A stretch of 64,000 nucleotides of DNA from Sthenelais limicola. Taxonomy: Eukaryota; Annelida; Polychaeta; Phyllodocida; Sigalionidae. The notes beneath the pieces were generated by a model. It did no database searches. It had not been told where the DNA came from and worked only from the letters and a program-made list of their open reading frames with translations. Location: NCBI GenBank assembly GCA_942159475.1, contig OW804096.1, positions 40,361,744-40,425,743 on the forward strand. The letters are read 5' to 3'. A program made the translations under genes and the position numbers. Below, one piece after another: positions 1 to 11,584 of the stretch (within the stretch, counting starts at the first letter, position 1; the number at the start of each line of letters is the position of its first letter).

Positions 1-1422
1 GGATATACATGTAGATGAGAGAGATGAAATAGACAGGGGGAGAGAACAAAGTGAAAACACAGTATATACAAAGAACCCACAGCAGGAATTAAAAAGAGAA
101 AAAAAAGAAGAAAAATAAACATATAAGACAGAAATCAATCAACACATAGCTGTGGGTTCAAGCCATAGTGAAAGGGCATGAAACTAAAACCTTTCTTTAC
201 AACTGAAGCGGGAAGAACTAATACAGATCCTCGTGGGAATAATACAATTAAAAACAAACACGTTAGCACCAGGATTGGAGGGGAGCCATACTCTATACAA
301 TAGCAGACCACCAACACAGGCCACCAAACATGACCCCCTCCTAGGACAGGTAAATTACACTTTTGTATTTGGTATGTGTATATGGCTTGGGATACTATAC
401 CTGAAGATCCTGTATTATTATAAGATTAAAGTTGAAAAATAGGAACCCTCATTGACCCTCAACATATCATGATACTGCTTCCCTGTATTCCAATATCTCA
501 AACAGGCAAAATCCCAATTTTAAAAATTATGAAAATGATGATAAATTAACAGAATGGTATGATAGATGTATGGTATGAAAAGGACAACTTATTAAATTTT
601 AATAAGACTAACCACATGAATAACAATGATGATTGGTGATTACCATTTACTATACTATATTATATCAATATATTTTATTTTTCTAGATGCAAAATAGTGT
701 AATTTAGCTAAGAGGACTGGCATTAGGGATACCATACCTGTATTAGATCTATACCAACAGAATATCCACTGATATCTACAAAACAATAAACACCTGCATT
801 TACCATCCAAATCATAGCACATATTGCTGGAATCCCAATTTAAACATAGCTCTCCCCTAAAATATGCTGCATTTTATAACATATTATCCTCACTTTCATT
901 TCCCTTCCGTGACCATTACAAACCTCAAGAATGGCAGCAGAGTTGAATGAAAACCTGGCATGAGTCCATGCATATCAATTGTGCAATAGAGAAATATTTG
1001 TTTCTACCCTTGATTTTCAGTGCGGAGTGGCTGAGGGCCAAGAATTAATACAACCAGTGCTCCTACGTGCTACTTATAATAGGTAAAAGCATTCCTGGGA
1101 GTATTAACATTATAAAGCAGGCCAGTGTGCAGGCAAACACTTTGCATCATGAAATGTATAGATCATTAACTCTAATAGCGACCAGAAAAAATAATATTTC
1201 ACAAATAAAAGTGTATTTGTTCAACATAGAAATTATTTCAGAAATTTCCTGAAAACTGTTTGCCCTCTTTCAGGGCATGAATACCACACAGAGATAAGTC
1301 GCCAAGAAGAAGCCAAAATCAGTCGAGGCACACAGCCTCTTTGTTGAGATAACAACGGTAAAGTATATTTGTTCAACATAGAAATTATTTTAGAAATTTC
1401 CTGAAAAATGTTTGCTCTTTTC
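1..1422. other. AT-rich non-coding stretch
   Basis: No open frame here has coding character or usable splice sites. The longest frames are 60-70 codons, start anywhere and match no protein I recognise. A phrase of about 50 bases around 1200-1250 recurs at 1360-1410, so the segment holds a short direct duplication just before the MITE copy that follows. Confidence 0.5.
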
Positions 1423-1583
1423 CAGTATCTAGGCTCACAGCCTCTCAGTGCATTACGCCTAGTGCATTACTGAATTTCCTGGTACTGGGGTAAGTGTCCT
1501 AATGGGGTTCTAATTTTGTGGTTTGGAGTGAGGGGCTTACCCTCAGTTTGGAGGGACTGTCTCAACTATATGAGCCTAGACTG
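1423..1583 (-). mobile_element. MITE copy, CAGTCTAGG family, reverse orientation
   Basis: The right end reads tgagcctagactg, the reverse complement of the cagtctaggctca end seen at 9727, 11434 and 63052. The left end carries a diverged version, cagtatctaggctca. The interior shares the segment that in other copies reads gcggtttggagcgagaggc. It has no coding capacity and I cannot find a clear target-site duplication, so this is probably an old copy. Confidence 0.6.
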
Positions 1584-4530
1584 AAATGCGCTGTCGCTCA
1601 TCTTTGTCTACAATGTTGGCAACATATCCAAACCACACTATCCTGTATACATATATCAAAGTTAACAAATTTAAAATATCAAGTTCAGGGAGCACGATAA
1701 AAGAGCAAGTTTAAAGAGAAAGTAAGTTGGGCTTGAAACTCAGGCCAAAGGCGGGCGTTTGACCTTGGGAGGCCAAGGTCAAAAGGTCACTGCTGTAATT
1801 GCTTCCTCACGCCAGGTTTGGAGGCTTAACACTTGTCATGTGTGATGGCAGCTCTTGCTGAACCATTAGCCCAGTACTTGCTGGGTCCCTGGGTCGGCAC
1901 TTCACAGTTAGCCGACACGTGTACTCCTCATTTGTTCAACTTTTAATGGTTTAGAAAATTCTTCGATGTACAGTTTATTCCAAATAACTTGATACTAGGC
2001 TACCAATTAATTCTATCCACACTTTTCCTCCAGTGACTCAGTAGATGTAGAGTCCTGGAGTCGGTATCTCATAGGTTATCTACACATGTACATGTCTACT
2101 CATTCTAATATCAATTGCTTATATTTCTTCTGACCTATCGTTGAATTACATGTTTGGCCTAAATTGACATTTCAAAAAGGTAAAAAAAAACAGTATATTC
2201 CAAATAACTTCATTCCTCTCAAATCTGTTGTTGTCCCCTTTATTTCAGAACTTGCAGGACTCTCAGGTAAGAAGGTCGGAAGAGCTGGAGCCTCCGAGTG
2301 GGGTCACCATACCTAATTTCCGACAGGAATTAGATCAGATGTTTGCAATAATATCGCAGATTAACACCATCCAACTCTAAAGGACCTTTAATAGAAGACA
2401 GATTATTCCCATTCATCTATGAGAGGTGAACTAGAAAAAGACTAATAAAAGATACCTCTGCATATCATTATTGAAATTCGTTATCTATTAAATGGATATT
2501 GACAAAGAGACGATGAATTTCTGGAACACTCATGTCTTCCAGTACATGCATGGAACAAATACACAGTAGTATACTACCCTAGGAGGTATAAGAACTACTA
2601 CTGTGGATAGATGCTGGTTAAATAACGTAGACGTAATATATGAAAATGATTCCATAAAAAACAAAGACGTAACAAACTGGGTCGGGACATCCAGGCAAGA
2701 CCACAAGTATGAGGATCCTGGTATTAAAAGGGCCTGTATTTATTTGCACAGCTGTGGAAATGCTTCTTTCAGTCGCTACCACCCCTATATTATATATGGT
2801 AGGAATGTACTTCACACTGGTACATGATAGATCTACAGTACATGTACCGCATTGTCCCTAATGAATGCTCTGGCTGGTATTACTATTAGTTACTCACATT
2901 TTAAAGGTTAATTACCTGTTCCATACCTTAGACCAGTCTTATTAAGCCCCCCTCCCCCTCCCCCTCGAGTAAAGTAACTAAATTATCGTCCAGATTTTGA
3001 ATTCCTGCATTATTTCTTTAAAAGAATATAAATATGGAAAGTCACCTATGAAATAGATTTGAGGGTACTATCGACTTGCAATATATCAAACGAAGCTCAA
3101 TTTAAAGATTTTAATCCAATTCCAAAGATGTTTTAACAGTGGAAATACATCTCCATCATATTCAACAGTACGATATTTCAGAATTCTGTACTTTGGAGAT
3201 TCAAGGCAAGAGACATAGTACTTTTAGATTTTAGTAAGTAATTCATCCAACCCCACCCCCATATACTAAACATATTCATGTCACCAGGTAATATCCAGAC
3301 TTGGTTCCCATTGAAATCCAGCTATTATTGAAGCAAATACGGTATATTTATATACAGTATCTGCAAATGTATATCTCGCAATATAAACTAAAGTGGCGGA
3401 CCTGCACACATATAACAGTAGCTCGGCATACACAGAATATTTGTCTGATCCCTAATTGAGTTTGCATGTAAAATTTATATAGATTTTCTAGTATTGTACC
3501 TATAGATGATTCTGTATGACGACACTGCGGGCCTCATTATGCATGTAAAGTCCGTGTAGCTTAATGGATTATCAGTGTAGGTATGTATTGATCTGAATGT
3601 ATTATTAAGGTACTGAGAGCGTAATTAGTGTGTGTTTGACAGATCTTATGGAAGGTTAGGATCAAGTCTGTATTGTGTTAATGTAGTGGGAATGATATGT
3701 GAATATAGATTATATAGAGTGACAAGAGATGGTCTGAGAGGGTGCATGTGTTAATATGTGAGGGAAAGATGGGATTCTGAGTGTGTGTGTGGGGGGGGGG
3801 GGAGAGAGAAAAGCCAATAAGAGAAATAGAGAGAGAAAAAGAGTGAGAGAGGGAGAGAGAGTGAGGAAGAGTGAGAGAAATAGAGAGGGATACTCAGAGA
3901 GGGAGAGGGAGAGAGCGAGGAAGAGGGAGAGAGAGGGAGATGTGGAGAGAGAGAGGGAGAGACAGACAGAGAGAGAGGCAGGTAGAGTGAGAGGGTGGGG
4001 GGAAATCAGGTGAGACAGTGGGAACAAAGAAAACACAGAATTAGACAAAGGAACTACTCATCAGACCGGACCACATACACAACCCTTCTCACTTCTCAAA
4101 ACCTTTTCAGGGCATGATAACTTGCCTACCATTTAGTCCCTTTATATTCCCACTCCTTTCCACCGAGTCACAAACTGTGAACACCCAAGTTACTGCTATA
4201 CAGGGAGGGTATTCATTGGTACAAAAGGACAGAAACATGAATAGTCACACTTTACTCCCTAAACTACCTATAGCACCTTCAGTATCTTATTTTTAGAACA
4301 TTCAGCGCTACAAAGGCATTGAAGATCAGGGCTGAAACGTTAAGAATGATAGACTCATCTTCCCGATTGCTGTTATTGATATTACTTGTTTTACAAGGTT
4401 AATTAATGGATTTCAATAAAGCTGCTGCTCCACTGAAACTGAATATCCAAATTATAACACCCAGACACTGCTTACTGTCTGGTTGCTGTTATTTTCTATC
4501 ACTTACTTTGATTTTTCAGGAGAAGGTATT
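1584..4530. other. Non-coding stretch before a DNA transposon
   Basis: I see no gene in this interval. It contains a short poly-C-rich patch near 2948-2966, a long purine-rich microsatellite (listed separately) and AT-rich unique sequence. An 18-base segment at 2249-2266 is flanked by good acceptor and donor sequences, but there is no neighbouring exon to join it to. Confidence 0.5.
3781..3995 (+). repeat. GT, poly-G and imperfect GA-rich microsatellite
   Basis: A short (GT)n tract runs into a run of about 12 G and then about 200 bases of nearly pure purine (GAGAGA with GGGA and AGAA interruptions). The long frames on both strands across it are low-complexity artefacts (Glu/Arg-rich on one strand, Ser/Leu-rich on the other), not genes. 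Confidence 0.9.
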
Positions 4531-4888
4531 TAGTAGGGCAGCTTAGCAAATTAATGTGGACGTTCGTGACAAAAGCACCAAATTTTTACCATGTGTTGAC
4601 AATGACCCTAGCTTTCAATTTTTGGTAGGCACCACTTTCTCCCGATACATTATGGTGGCCATCTTGGATTTTTAAGATCGCCATCATGTAAAATCCTACA
4701 TCTACCAATATCTGAGCTTCTATACCACTTAGGATCACAATCTTGGTGTCTAAACATACATTTTCTGGGTCAAGGAATACGCCTATACCATTTAAAAAAA
4801 GATTAGATTGTATTTATTAACACAAAAACAAATATATGACAAAATATCATCATCAGGCCCTATATCGCCATGACTATGGTATACAACT
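4531..4888 (+). repeat. Left terminal inverted repeat
   Basis: It pairs with 7657-8022. Shared landmarks are tagtagggcagc at the edge, gacaaaagcaccaaattttt, ccatgtgttgacaatg, and the inner atgacaaaatatcatcatca. Confidence 0.8.
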
Positions 4889-4981
4889 ATAGCTAGATAG
4901 TTATATTGTTGTACAAAACTGTTAGTAAGCATAATATAAATATCAACCATAACAATAGTCAAGTTTAGAGAAGGACTACAT

Positions 4982-5196
4982 TGGCGGCCATCTTGGATTT
5001 GCATGATCGCCATCATCCAAAAACCTATATCAACTAATATCTCAGCTTCTAAGCCACTTATGATCATAATTTTTGTATCTAAACATACATTTTAAGGGCC
5101 AAGGAACACAACTATACAATGTAAAAAAGGATTAGATTGTATTTATTAAAACAAAAACAAAATATATGACAAAATATCATCATCAGGCGCTATGTG
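4982..5196 (+). repeat. Second, direct copy of the inner part of the left inverted repeat
   Basis: This block repeats 4651-4870 in the same orientation with moderate divergence: both hold a gccatcttggattt phrase, a tctaaacatacattt phrase and gattagattgtatttatta. The element therefore carries a nested duplication on its left side, or a related element inserted next to it. A further phrase near 4912-4981 recurs in the same orientation at 7452-7531. Confidence 0.7.
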
Positions 5197-7330
5197 TCAC
5201 CTTTGATGCATCACTCTATGCTCTTGCCAAGTTCACACAATGGAACTCATGGAGAAGGTAAATTATTGCAATGTTAGGTGGACTGCACATAAAGATGGCA
5301 ATGTGGAAAACATTTGGTGACCAATGCACTTACACAAGCATCCATTCCATCATCAGGCATTGCTGACTCTTTTCTGAGAGCCTCACACCTCACTCAAACA
5401 AGGCATACTCACCAAGTGACTGTTCTGGCTGTTGCAATGCTCAAGGAAGTCAAAGAGGCATGGAGGTGGAAAATGGTACAGAAGAGTCCAACAATCCAAT
5501 ACTGGGATACTGTTTTCACTATGGAACTCTGAGGCCTCATCTGCATCAGATCTCACCAAGAAGGGAATTTTTATATTGAAAGTCTGAAGGCATTGGCTTC
5601 ATGGTATTGTGCTCTAGACCATGCAATTATGTGCGTTGGATCCCAATACACATCCGAGATATGGAGAGTCTTTCCCCATCAATTCCCAAAGAGATTGCGG
5701 AGCACAGTCACTGGGTTATCCACAAAACCACCACAAAAGCCCATGAACAAAATAATGAGGTTGTCAACGGGTCGATGATAGGGGGTGCAAATGGTCTGAC
5801 AGAGAATCCTTCAGCCTTCAGAAAATGAATAGTCTCAGGGCCTGAACAAGCAAGGTTGCTGAAGGAGTTTGAAGAGGAATACCTACCTAAAGATAAAGAG
5901 TCAGGTTGCTGTTATCATCATGAAGAGGGATTGTCCACACAGATAAGTTTTAAGGAGCAGGCTGCAAGGAAGTTATAACTTATTGGACATTCTCAAATCA
6001 TGAGCGAATTTAGAAGAATGCCTTTCCTCTTTTCCATTGTACGCCATGCAAGAACCAAATCAAAATGAGCAGGGAAAATCTTGTTACTCAATAATGGTGT
6101 GGTGCTGTTCTCCCACTTGTACATTGTGATGCAGCAAAGTATGAGTGACATGATTACATTCTTCAGCCATGAGAATCATCCCCTCCTTCCTTCACTATCT
6201 CATGGTGGAAAATTGCACTTTGGAAAGAAATCGGATCTGTTAACCATTCTGACTAAGGACACCCAGAATGATCCCCCAGTTTTCATTGATGTGAGGTTTC
6301 TTGATTGAGCTGATGTGGTGCTCCCCACTAACAATGTTGTTAAATTTGAAGAGTACACTATCAGGTCTTTGTTCCACACATCATAAAACAGCTAGAAAAC
6401 TCAAAATGTGTTGATGTAATATGGGACAAATACATCCCTATCAGCATAAAAGAACCCACCAGAGAAAAGCAAGGAAAGTTGAAAAGTTGCAGGTTAAAAT
6501 AAGATCCAAGGAAAGTGAGCATACTTTTTGGGTGGCCCAACCAAAAAAGAGGAATTGTTTACATTCCTGTCCAACAAGATTGCCACTGTGGATTGCCCCA
6601 AAGACAGCGAAATCATCATCACACCTTCTAACAGATCTATTCTTCGAGGAACTGATTGATCCATGACACTATGTGATCATGAGGAAGCAGACACTAGGCT
6701 ATATAGGATGCCCTTCTGAATGACAGTACCAACCGTGTGGTGCACACTGTTGACACAGATGTAGTGGTGATCCTAATTGACAACATCCATTATCTCATCA
6801 CCTTGTGCAGAGATGTGAACATTTGAATTGCCTTTGGTGCAGGCAAGAACTTTACATATCATCATATCAATGCCATCTATGACTGCTTGGGTTGAGAGAA
6901 GTCCCTTGCCCTCCCTGTCTTCCACAGTTTCAGAGGATGTGATACCACATCTTCATTCTTTGGAAGAGGCAAGAAGTCATCATAGGAGGTGTGGCTTTGC
7001 TACCAAGATGTGAGACAAGCCTTTACAGTCATGGCACTCCATCCTTTCACAGAGGTCAGTGCTTAACATTTCTAGTTGCTTGAACGCTTCACTATTATTC
7101 TATATGACAATTAAGGCCAGTGATCTTGAACATATTGATGATGAGGCCAGAAAGCAGTTGTTTTGCCAAAAGGGGAAGACAATGGAGAACCTCCCAACAA
7201 CCCAGGATGCACTATTGCAACACTCCAAGAGAGTTTCATTCCAGAGTGGAATATGGTAGGCCATTAAGCAAACAGCACATACCTAGTCTAGAAGGTTGGG
7301 GCTGGACTATCACCAAAGTCAGGCAATAAT
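5190..7330 (+). pseudogene. Broken transposon ORF (DTDVVV / GCDTTS protein family)
   Basis: Read across frameshifts and stop codons, the plus strand still encodes recognisable blocks: ALDH near 5616, RWIPIHIRDM near 5630-5660, KAHEQNNEVVNGS near 5737-5775, GGANGLTENPSAF near 5780-5820, DHEEADTR near 6677-6700, VDTDVVVIL near 6748-6775, IAFGAGKNF near 6826-6852, GCDTTSSFFGRGKK near 6938-6980 and EARKQLFCQKGK near 7144-7180. From memory this order of motifs belongs to a multicopy, mostly unnamed protein family in cnidarian, mollusc and echinoderm genomes. The EAD, DTDV and GCDT acidic motifs recall PIN/FEN-like nuclease folds, which is my inference. The frame is interrupted many times (for example at 5531, 5828 and 6307), so the copy is dead. 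Confidence 0.7.
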
Positions 7331-7656
7331 TGGTCCCTGTGTGGACCACATTACCTGTTACTTCTAAGGCCTGCAGAGAACTTGTAAAGTGTAGTTGCAA
7401 GAGTCAAAAAGGAAGTGGGGCAAAGTGTACATGTAGCAAGAATTATAGTGTTGTTGATAACTGTTAGTAAGCAAAATATAAATATCAAATATCGACCATA
7501 ACAATAGTGTCAAGTTAAGAGAAGGACTACATTGTTTTTCACAACACAAAAACAAAATACATGAAAATATATCATCATTGGGTCTAACAGCATTTGCCTT
7601 ATTTCTCACAATTGCAATTGTAGAGTTCAGTGCATTTCCAACATGCCTTTCTGCAG

Positions 7657-8022
7657 TTGTATACTATAGTGATGGCGCTATAGGGCCTGATGATGATATT
7701 TTGTCATATATTTGTTTTTGTGTTAATAAATACAATCTAATCTTTTTTTAAATGGTATAGGCGTGTTCCTTGACCCTGAAAATGTATGTTTAGACACCAA
7801 GATTGTGATCCTAAGTGGTATAGAAGTTGAGATATTGGAAGATGTAGGATTTTACATGATGGCGATCTTAAAAATCCAAGATGGCCGCCATAATATATCG
7901 GGGGAAAGTGGTGCCTACCAAAAATTGAAAGCTAGGGCCATTGTCAACACATGGTAAAAATTTGGTGCTTTTGTCACAAACGTCCACATCCATCTCAAAT
8001 ATGGCCTTAAGCTGCCCTACTA
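7657..8022 (-). repeat. Right terminal inverted repeat
   Basis: It is the reverse complement of 4531-4888 with scattered substitutions. The outer end reads gctgccctacta. Confidence 0.8.
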
Positions 8023-9070
8023 ATTGTAATATCAAGTTTACAGAACGAAGGGCAATTGGCAATTGTTCACCTACTTTTACTGTAGTTCTTTTTAGAAAGG
8101 CCCTCATATTAAGATTTGGAAATATTATACCAAACATGCCAAACATTATTAGGAAAGGACTAGGATGGACTAGGATTATTATTAGAATATTAGAACAAAG
8201 ATATATCGGTGTTCTTATGACTCGAGTTATGAGACAAATTATTCAAGCGTTGTAATAGGTGCAGGACATGTGCCAAAGAACCCTTCTGAAGATTATCTGA
8301 TCTTCTTACAAGGAAACCCGAAAGTACCTGAAAGTTGGTGTGTGAGAGAGAACAGGAAGCCTGGTACATGTTCCCAGAACCTGGTTTCCCACTGTGTGTG
8401 ACCAAATGATATAATTATTAGCCAGAAATTTTCGCAATCTTTTAGGTCTGCAAAATTCAATCCGCGAAATAATTAATTTCCACACATCTGCGCTGATGCA
8501 TATAATGTTCAGTAAAACGAGCTCACGAATCTGCGAAATTGCATTTTTTAAACAATCCACAAAATATATACAGCCGCGAAAGTTTCAGGCGACATGGCAT
8601 GTCCTTATCGCTGCATCTAAATTCTAGGAAAGAAGAGGAAACCGCATGAAAGACCTCCCTAAAGCAATAATCAAGTACTTGTGTAGACGAATATTTCAGT
8701 TAATGTTTTGCTTCTAAAACATCAATAAGATGATCGCTTTTATTCTACTAAGTAAATATTATTAAGAGTAACAACAGAAACATGTGTTTTTACCACACAC
8801 ATACTGTACCCAGCGTTTCTGGAAACGGCGAGACCTCCCAAACGATCAAATGTAATGTCATTGTCATGATACCAAGTAGAGAAGTAGAAAGTCTATCATA
8901 TTTGTTAGAAACAATATATTTTAAGGTCTAAAAGACAAACACACTATGGGTGCCCATTTGTGATATGTCCTAATCCTATCCTAAAAGAAATCCATCCCAA
9001 ATTATTACCGACATTAGTCCCTGAACCTTTCCCCCCTTTCCCCGACACCTCAGCAGAGAGGTTATCTTAC
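8023..9070. other. Non-coding stretch
   Basis: I see no gene or clear repeat. A pyrimidine-rich patch occurs near 9020-9045, just downstream (minus-strand sense) of the candidate exon donor at 9069-9070. Confidence 0.4.
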
Positions 9071-9155
9071 CGTAGGTGGCCGAGATCCGTCTCCAGGAAA
9101 TTCCTCCTGCTACTCCCAGGATAAGTGCCCGCTGCTGTGCCCCACCCACCCCCAT
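9071..9155 (-). CDS. Candidate first coding exon of an unidentified gene
   Basis: On the minus strand a GC-rich island (about 9050-9360, unlike its AT-rich surroundings) contains an ATG at 9155 followed by 28 open codons (MGVGGAQQRALILG...), then a strong donor CTACG|GTAAG with the GT at 9069-9070. The same frame is also open upstream of the ATG for about 30 codons, so an internal exon starting near the acceptor-like gctgtatccag is an alternative. I do not recognise the peptide and found no following exon within the 9 kb to the left, so the gene, if real, has long introns. CpG content and the donor are the only support. Confidence 0.25.
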
Positions 9156-9726
9156 AACCCCGAGACCTCTGACCCACCCCTCCAGGCCTTGGTTACAGCC
9201 CTGGATACAGCCCGGAGGGAAGGGAATGAGAAGGAGGAGGAGATGTCAGACAGAGGGAGTGGTCGACCTCACACTATCACAACTTTATTAGTCTGTGGTC
9301 TGGTCTGGTCGACCCTGTGGTTGTCTCCCCCTCCCCTGTGCTACAGGAAGGTGATCCGTTGCCATGGACACGAATTCTAGCCTAGAAATGTCCATGTTCT
9401 TTGCGTGTGTGATTATTTACGCCCAGGTGCATTTAATTCTCTACAATCCAAGCAAGTAAATTACATGTTGACCGCCCCATCACCACCACCCCAACCTCAG
9501 AGTTGCTAAAAGTTTTAAAGACTAAAATCAGATTCAAAATGTCTGGAATATATTTTAGCATGGACATTACCAAGTATCAGTGTGACACATAATTGGAAAT
9601 AATGAGTAATTGCTCTTTTTTTTGTTAAAAAAAAAGACCTAAAATACTCCGTCCATATATACCCCCTACTCATTGAGTCTTCTTGTACATACACGTGTGA
9701 TGTAAATAATAGGAATGACCACGAAG

Positions 9727-9945
9727 CAGTCTAGGCTCAAAGATGAAAGTGTCCCTTCAAACTGAGGGAAAGCCTCTCGCTCCAAACCGCAAAGTGGCAA
9801 TATAATTCCATTAGGACCGCAAAATGTCATTATAATCCCATTAAGACGTCTAGTCCTAGGCCAGGAAACATATTAGCGCAGTAAGCGTCCAATCACTGAC
9901 ATGTATACCGTTCTTATCTGACCTGCCTGGAAGAGGCTATTCCCT
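9727..9945 (+). mobile_element. MITE copy, CAGTCTAGG family, right end lost
   Basis: It begins cagtctaggctcaaag and shares with the copy at 11434 the phrases agggaaagcctctcgctcc, aaaccgcaaa, attagcgcagta and gcgtccaatcactgacat. It contains an internal duplication of the accgcaaa/ataat(t/c)ccatta unit that the 11434 copy lacks. The expected right end (ctctgannnnagactg) is not present. Confidence 0.75.
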
Positions 9946-11433
9946 ATAGTACTGTATACTTAATTTCAGCTATTAGTCTGAGATTTCAGCACATATTATA
10001 AATTAATAAAGAGATTATGAGATATATTTAGGCCTACCAACAAGACTATATTAACTCGTTGGGCCTACATATATATTGAACCGATACTATGCATAGCCAA
10101 ACAAAAACGATAGTTTCAGCACATTCAATGAACCCTGGCATAGCAGAAGAAAAATAATGCCAAAACAACGTTGAGATACACCAGAGACCATAAGGCACAA
10201 TATCTATTCTCTATAGTTACAGCTACATCTCAAGATGAAAGGAATGGTACAAGTACATAAAACGTCAATAGCACTTTTGCAGCTTCAGAAGACAGAATTT
10301 CTACAGTATATTCCACACAACTTGATACAATCAATCAAATGTTCCCACTAGCGGGGCCGATACTTTAGAAAGGACATCATTTAGACATAATTATATTCTT
10401 CATCTCTTTACGGAAATAAACCCCATCCAAGTGCTCCTCACTCAGTAACGTTGGTTGTATCTCCCCTTCCTTATCAAATGAAATGGAATGGACTGTAACA
10501 CATTAGGTATAGAGGGTTTGGGAGGTGCCTTTTCTCTATAAGTGGTTCTACTATTGTGTTCATTCAAGATATTTTTTACATGATGTCTGTTGATGGACAT
10601 ATTCTTCATGTTTCTATCAGCAGTCATCGAAATAAAGCTCGATTCAGTGGTCCATACATAACCCATATATTTCAATCATACTTTTTCAATTTTGATTTCC
10701 AACCTGGAAGATGATCTCAATAATAACCTTTTATAAATGAAGGGAATTGGGGGGTATTTTCACTGTCCATGTTGCCCATGAGATTCGAAGTCACTACCCC
10801 TGAGAGACTCTGGATTAAAACCCAGAGCTTTAGACCACTGTTTCATCTGGATCACTCAGTACTCATGTATTTCTAATTACATCAAACAGAAATCAAACAC
10901 AAGAAACAAGAGACAAACATTCAACAAGCACCGAGTCCAACCTCAGAGGAATATTACTCTGAGGTCCAACTACGCCCAAATGATTTCTGAGAATTCTTCA
11001 GAGAAACCTTAGGTCTAAGAGTGTTAGGTTTGTTGAAAGTTAGATAAAGAGTGCCTTTGAGTGAGGGGAGGTAGTGGTTGATACGATGAGAGAGGTGGAG
11101 AAAGACTAGCCACAAGTTGGCTACCATTGTTGAATGAAAAGTCTTAAAAGATGGTCTCAATCTCCTGACGCATTTCTAGCGTTCTATGAATTTATCTTAT
11201 TTCATTTAATCTTAAGGAGGCTGTATAGATAGTAAGTAACCATAGCAAAACCAATATATTTCTCTCGTTCCATCCCCGATCGCATTTCCAATTAATATTC
11301 CCCAGCTGCCTTGGAAAGATTGATTTTATTGTTTGCCTTTTACCTTAATTTCAACTAGAAATAAAGAAGCCTCCCCCTCTTTGTGTGAATACCAGTTTTC
11401 AACTCAATCATTACTATAACCACTATTGCTATT
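9946..11433. other. Non-coding stretch with a tRNA-like remnant
   Basis: Apart from the tRNA-like sequence at 10776-10856 I see no gene or structured repeat here. The short open frames have no coding character. Confidence 0.4.
10776..10856 (-). mobile_element. Degenerate tRNA-like sequence, probable SINE head
   Basis: On the minus strand the order is an A-box-like acagtggtctaaagctc, an anticodon-stem-like ctctgg...ccagag hairpin, and a B-box-like gacttcgaatctc. This is the layout of a Leu/Ser-type tRNA or a SINE derived from one. The acceptor arms do not pair and the A box is imperfect, so it is not a functional tRNA gene. Confidence 0.4.
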
Positions 11434-11584
11434 CAGTCTAGGCTCAAAGTTGAAGGAGACCCTTCAAACAGAGGGAAAGCCTCTCGCTCCAAACCGCAAA
11501 ATGCCATAAGCGTATTAGCGCAGTAGGCGTCCAATCACTGACATACCATTCTTATCTGATCTGATAGGCTCTGACCATAGACTG
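11434..11584 (+). mobile_element. Compact MITE copy, CAGTCTAGG family, with target duplication
   Basis: This 151-bp copy starts cagtctaggctcaaag and ends ctctgaccatagactg, forming imperfect terminal inverted repeats. The tetranucleotide tatt lies immediately on both sides (11430-11433 and 11585-11588), a 4-bp target-site duplication. The interior (aaaccgcaaaatgcc, attagcgcagtaggcgtcc, atcactgacatacc) is shared with the other copies. It has no coding capacity. Confidence 0.8.

Larger units (their letters stand above)
4531..8022 (+). mobile_element. Decayed DNA transposon with long terminal inverted repeats
   Basis: A segment of about 358 bp at 4531-4888 reappears as its reverse complement at about 7657-8022, with only scattered mismatches and a small indel near the outer end. 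The outermost shared bases are tagtagggcagc. The flanking trinucleotide att occurs on both sides and may be the target duplication, but it is too short to be sure. Between the inverted repeats lies the wreck of a long plus-strand coding region (about 5190-7330). Long inverted repeats flanking an ORF point to a cut-and-paste DNA transposon. I cannot assign a superfamily because no transposase core is recognisable. Confidence 0.75.

Noticed and set aside
2249..2266. 18-nt plus-strand segment between tttatttcag and GTAAGA
   Set aside because: Splice-like borders, but no neighbouring coding exon on the plus strand to give it a frame or function.
3710..4048. 112-codon minus and 76-codon plus frames over the GA-rich tract
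   Set aside because: Pure low-complexity translation of a microsatellite (Ser/Leu or Glu/Arg repeats); no splice or start context.
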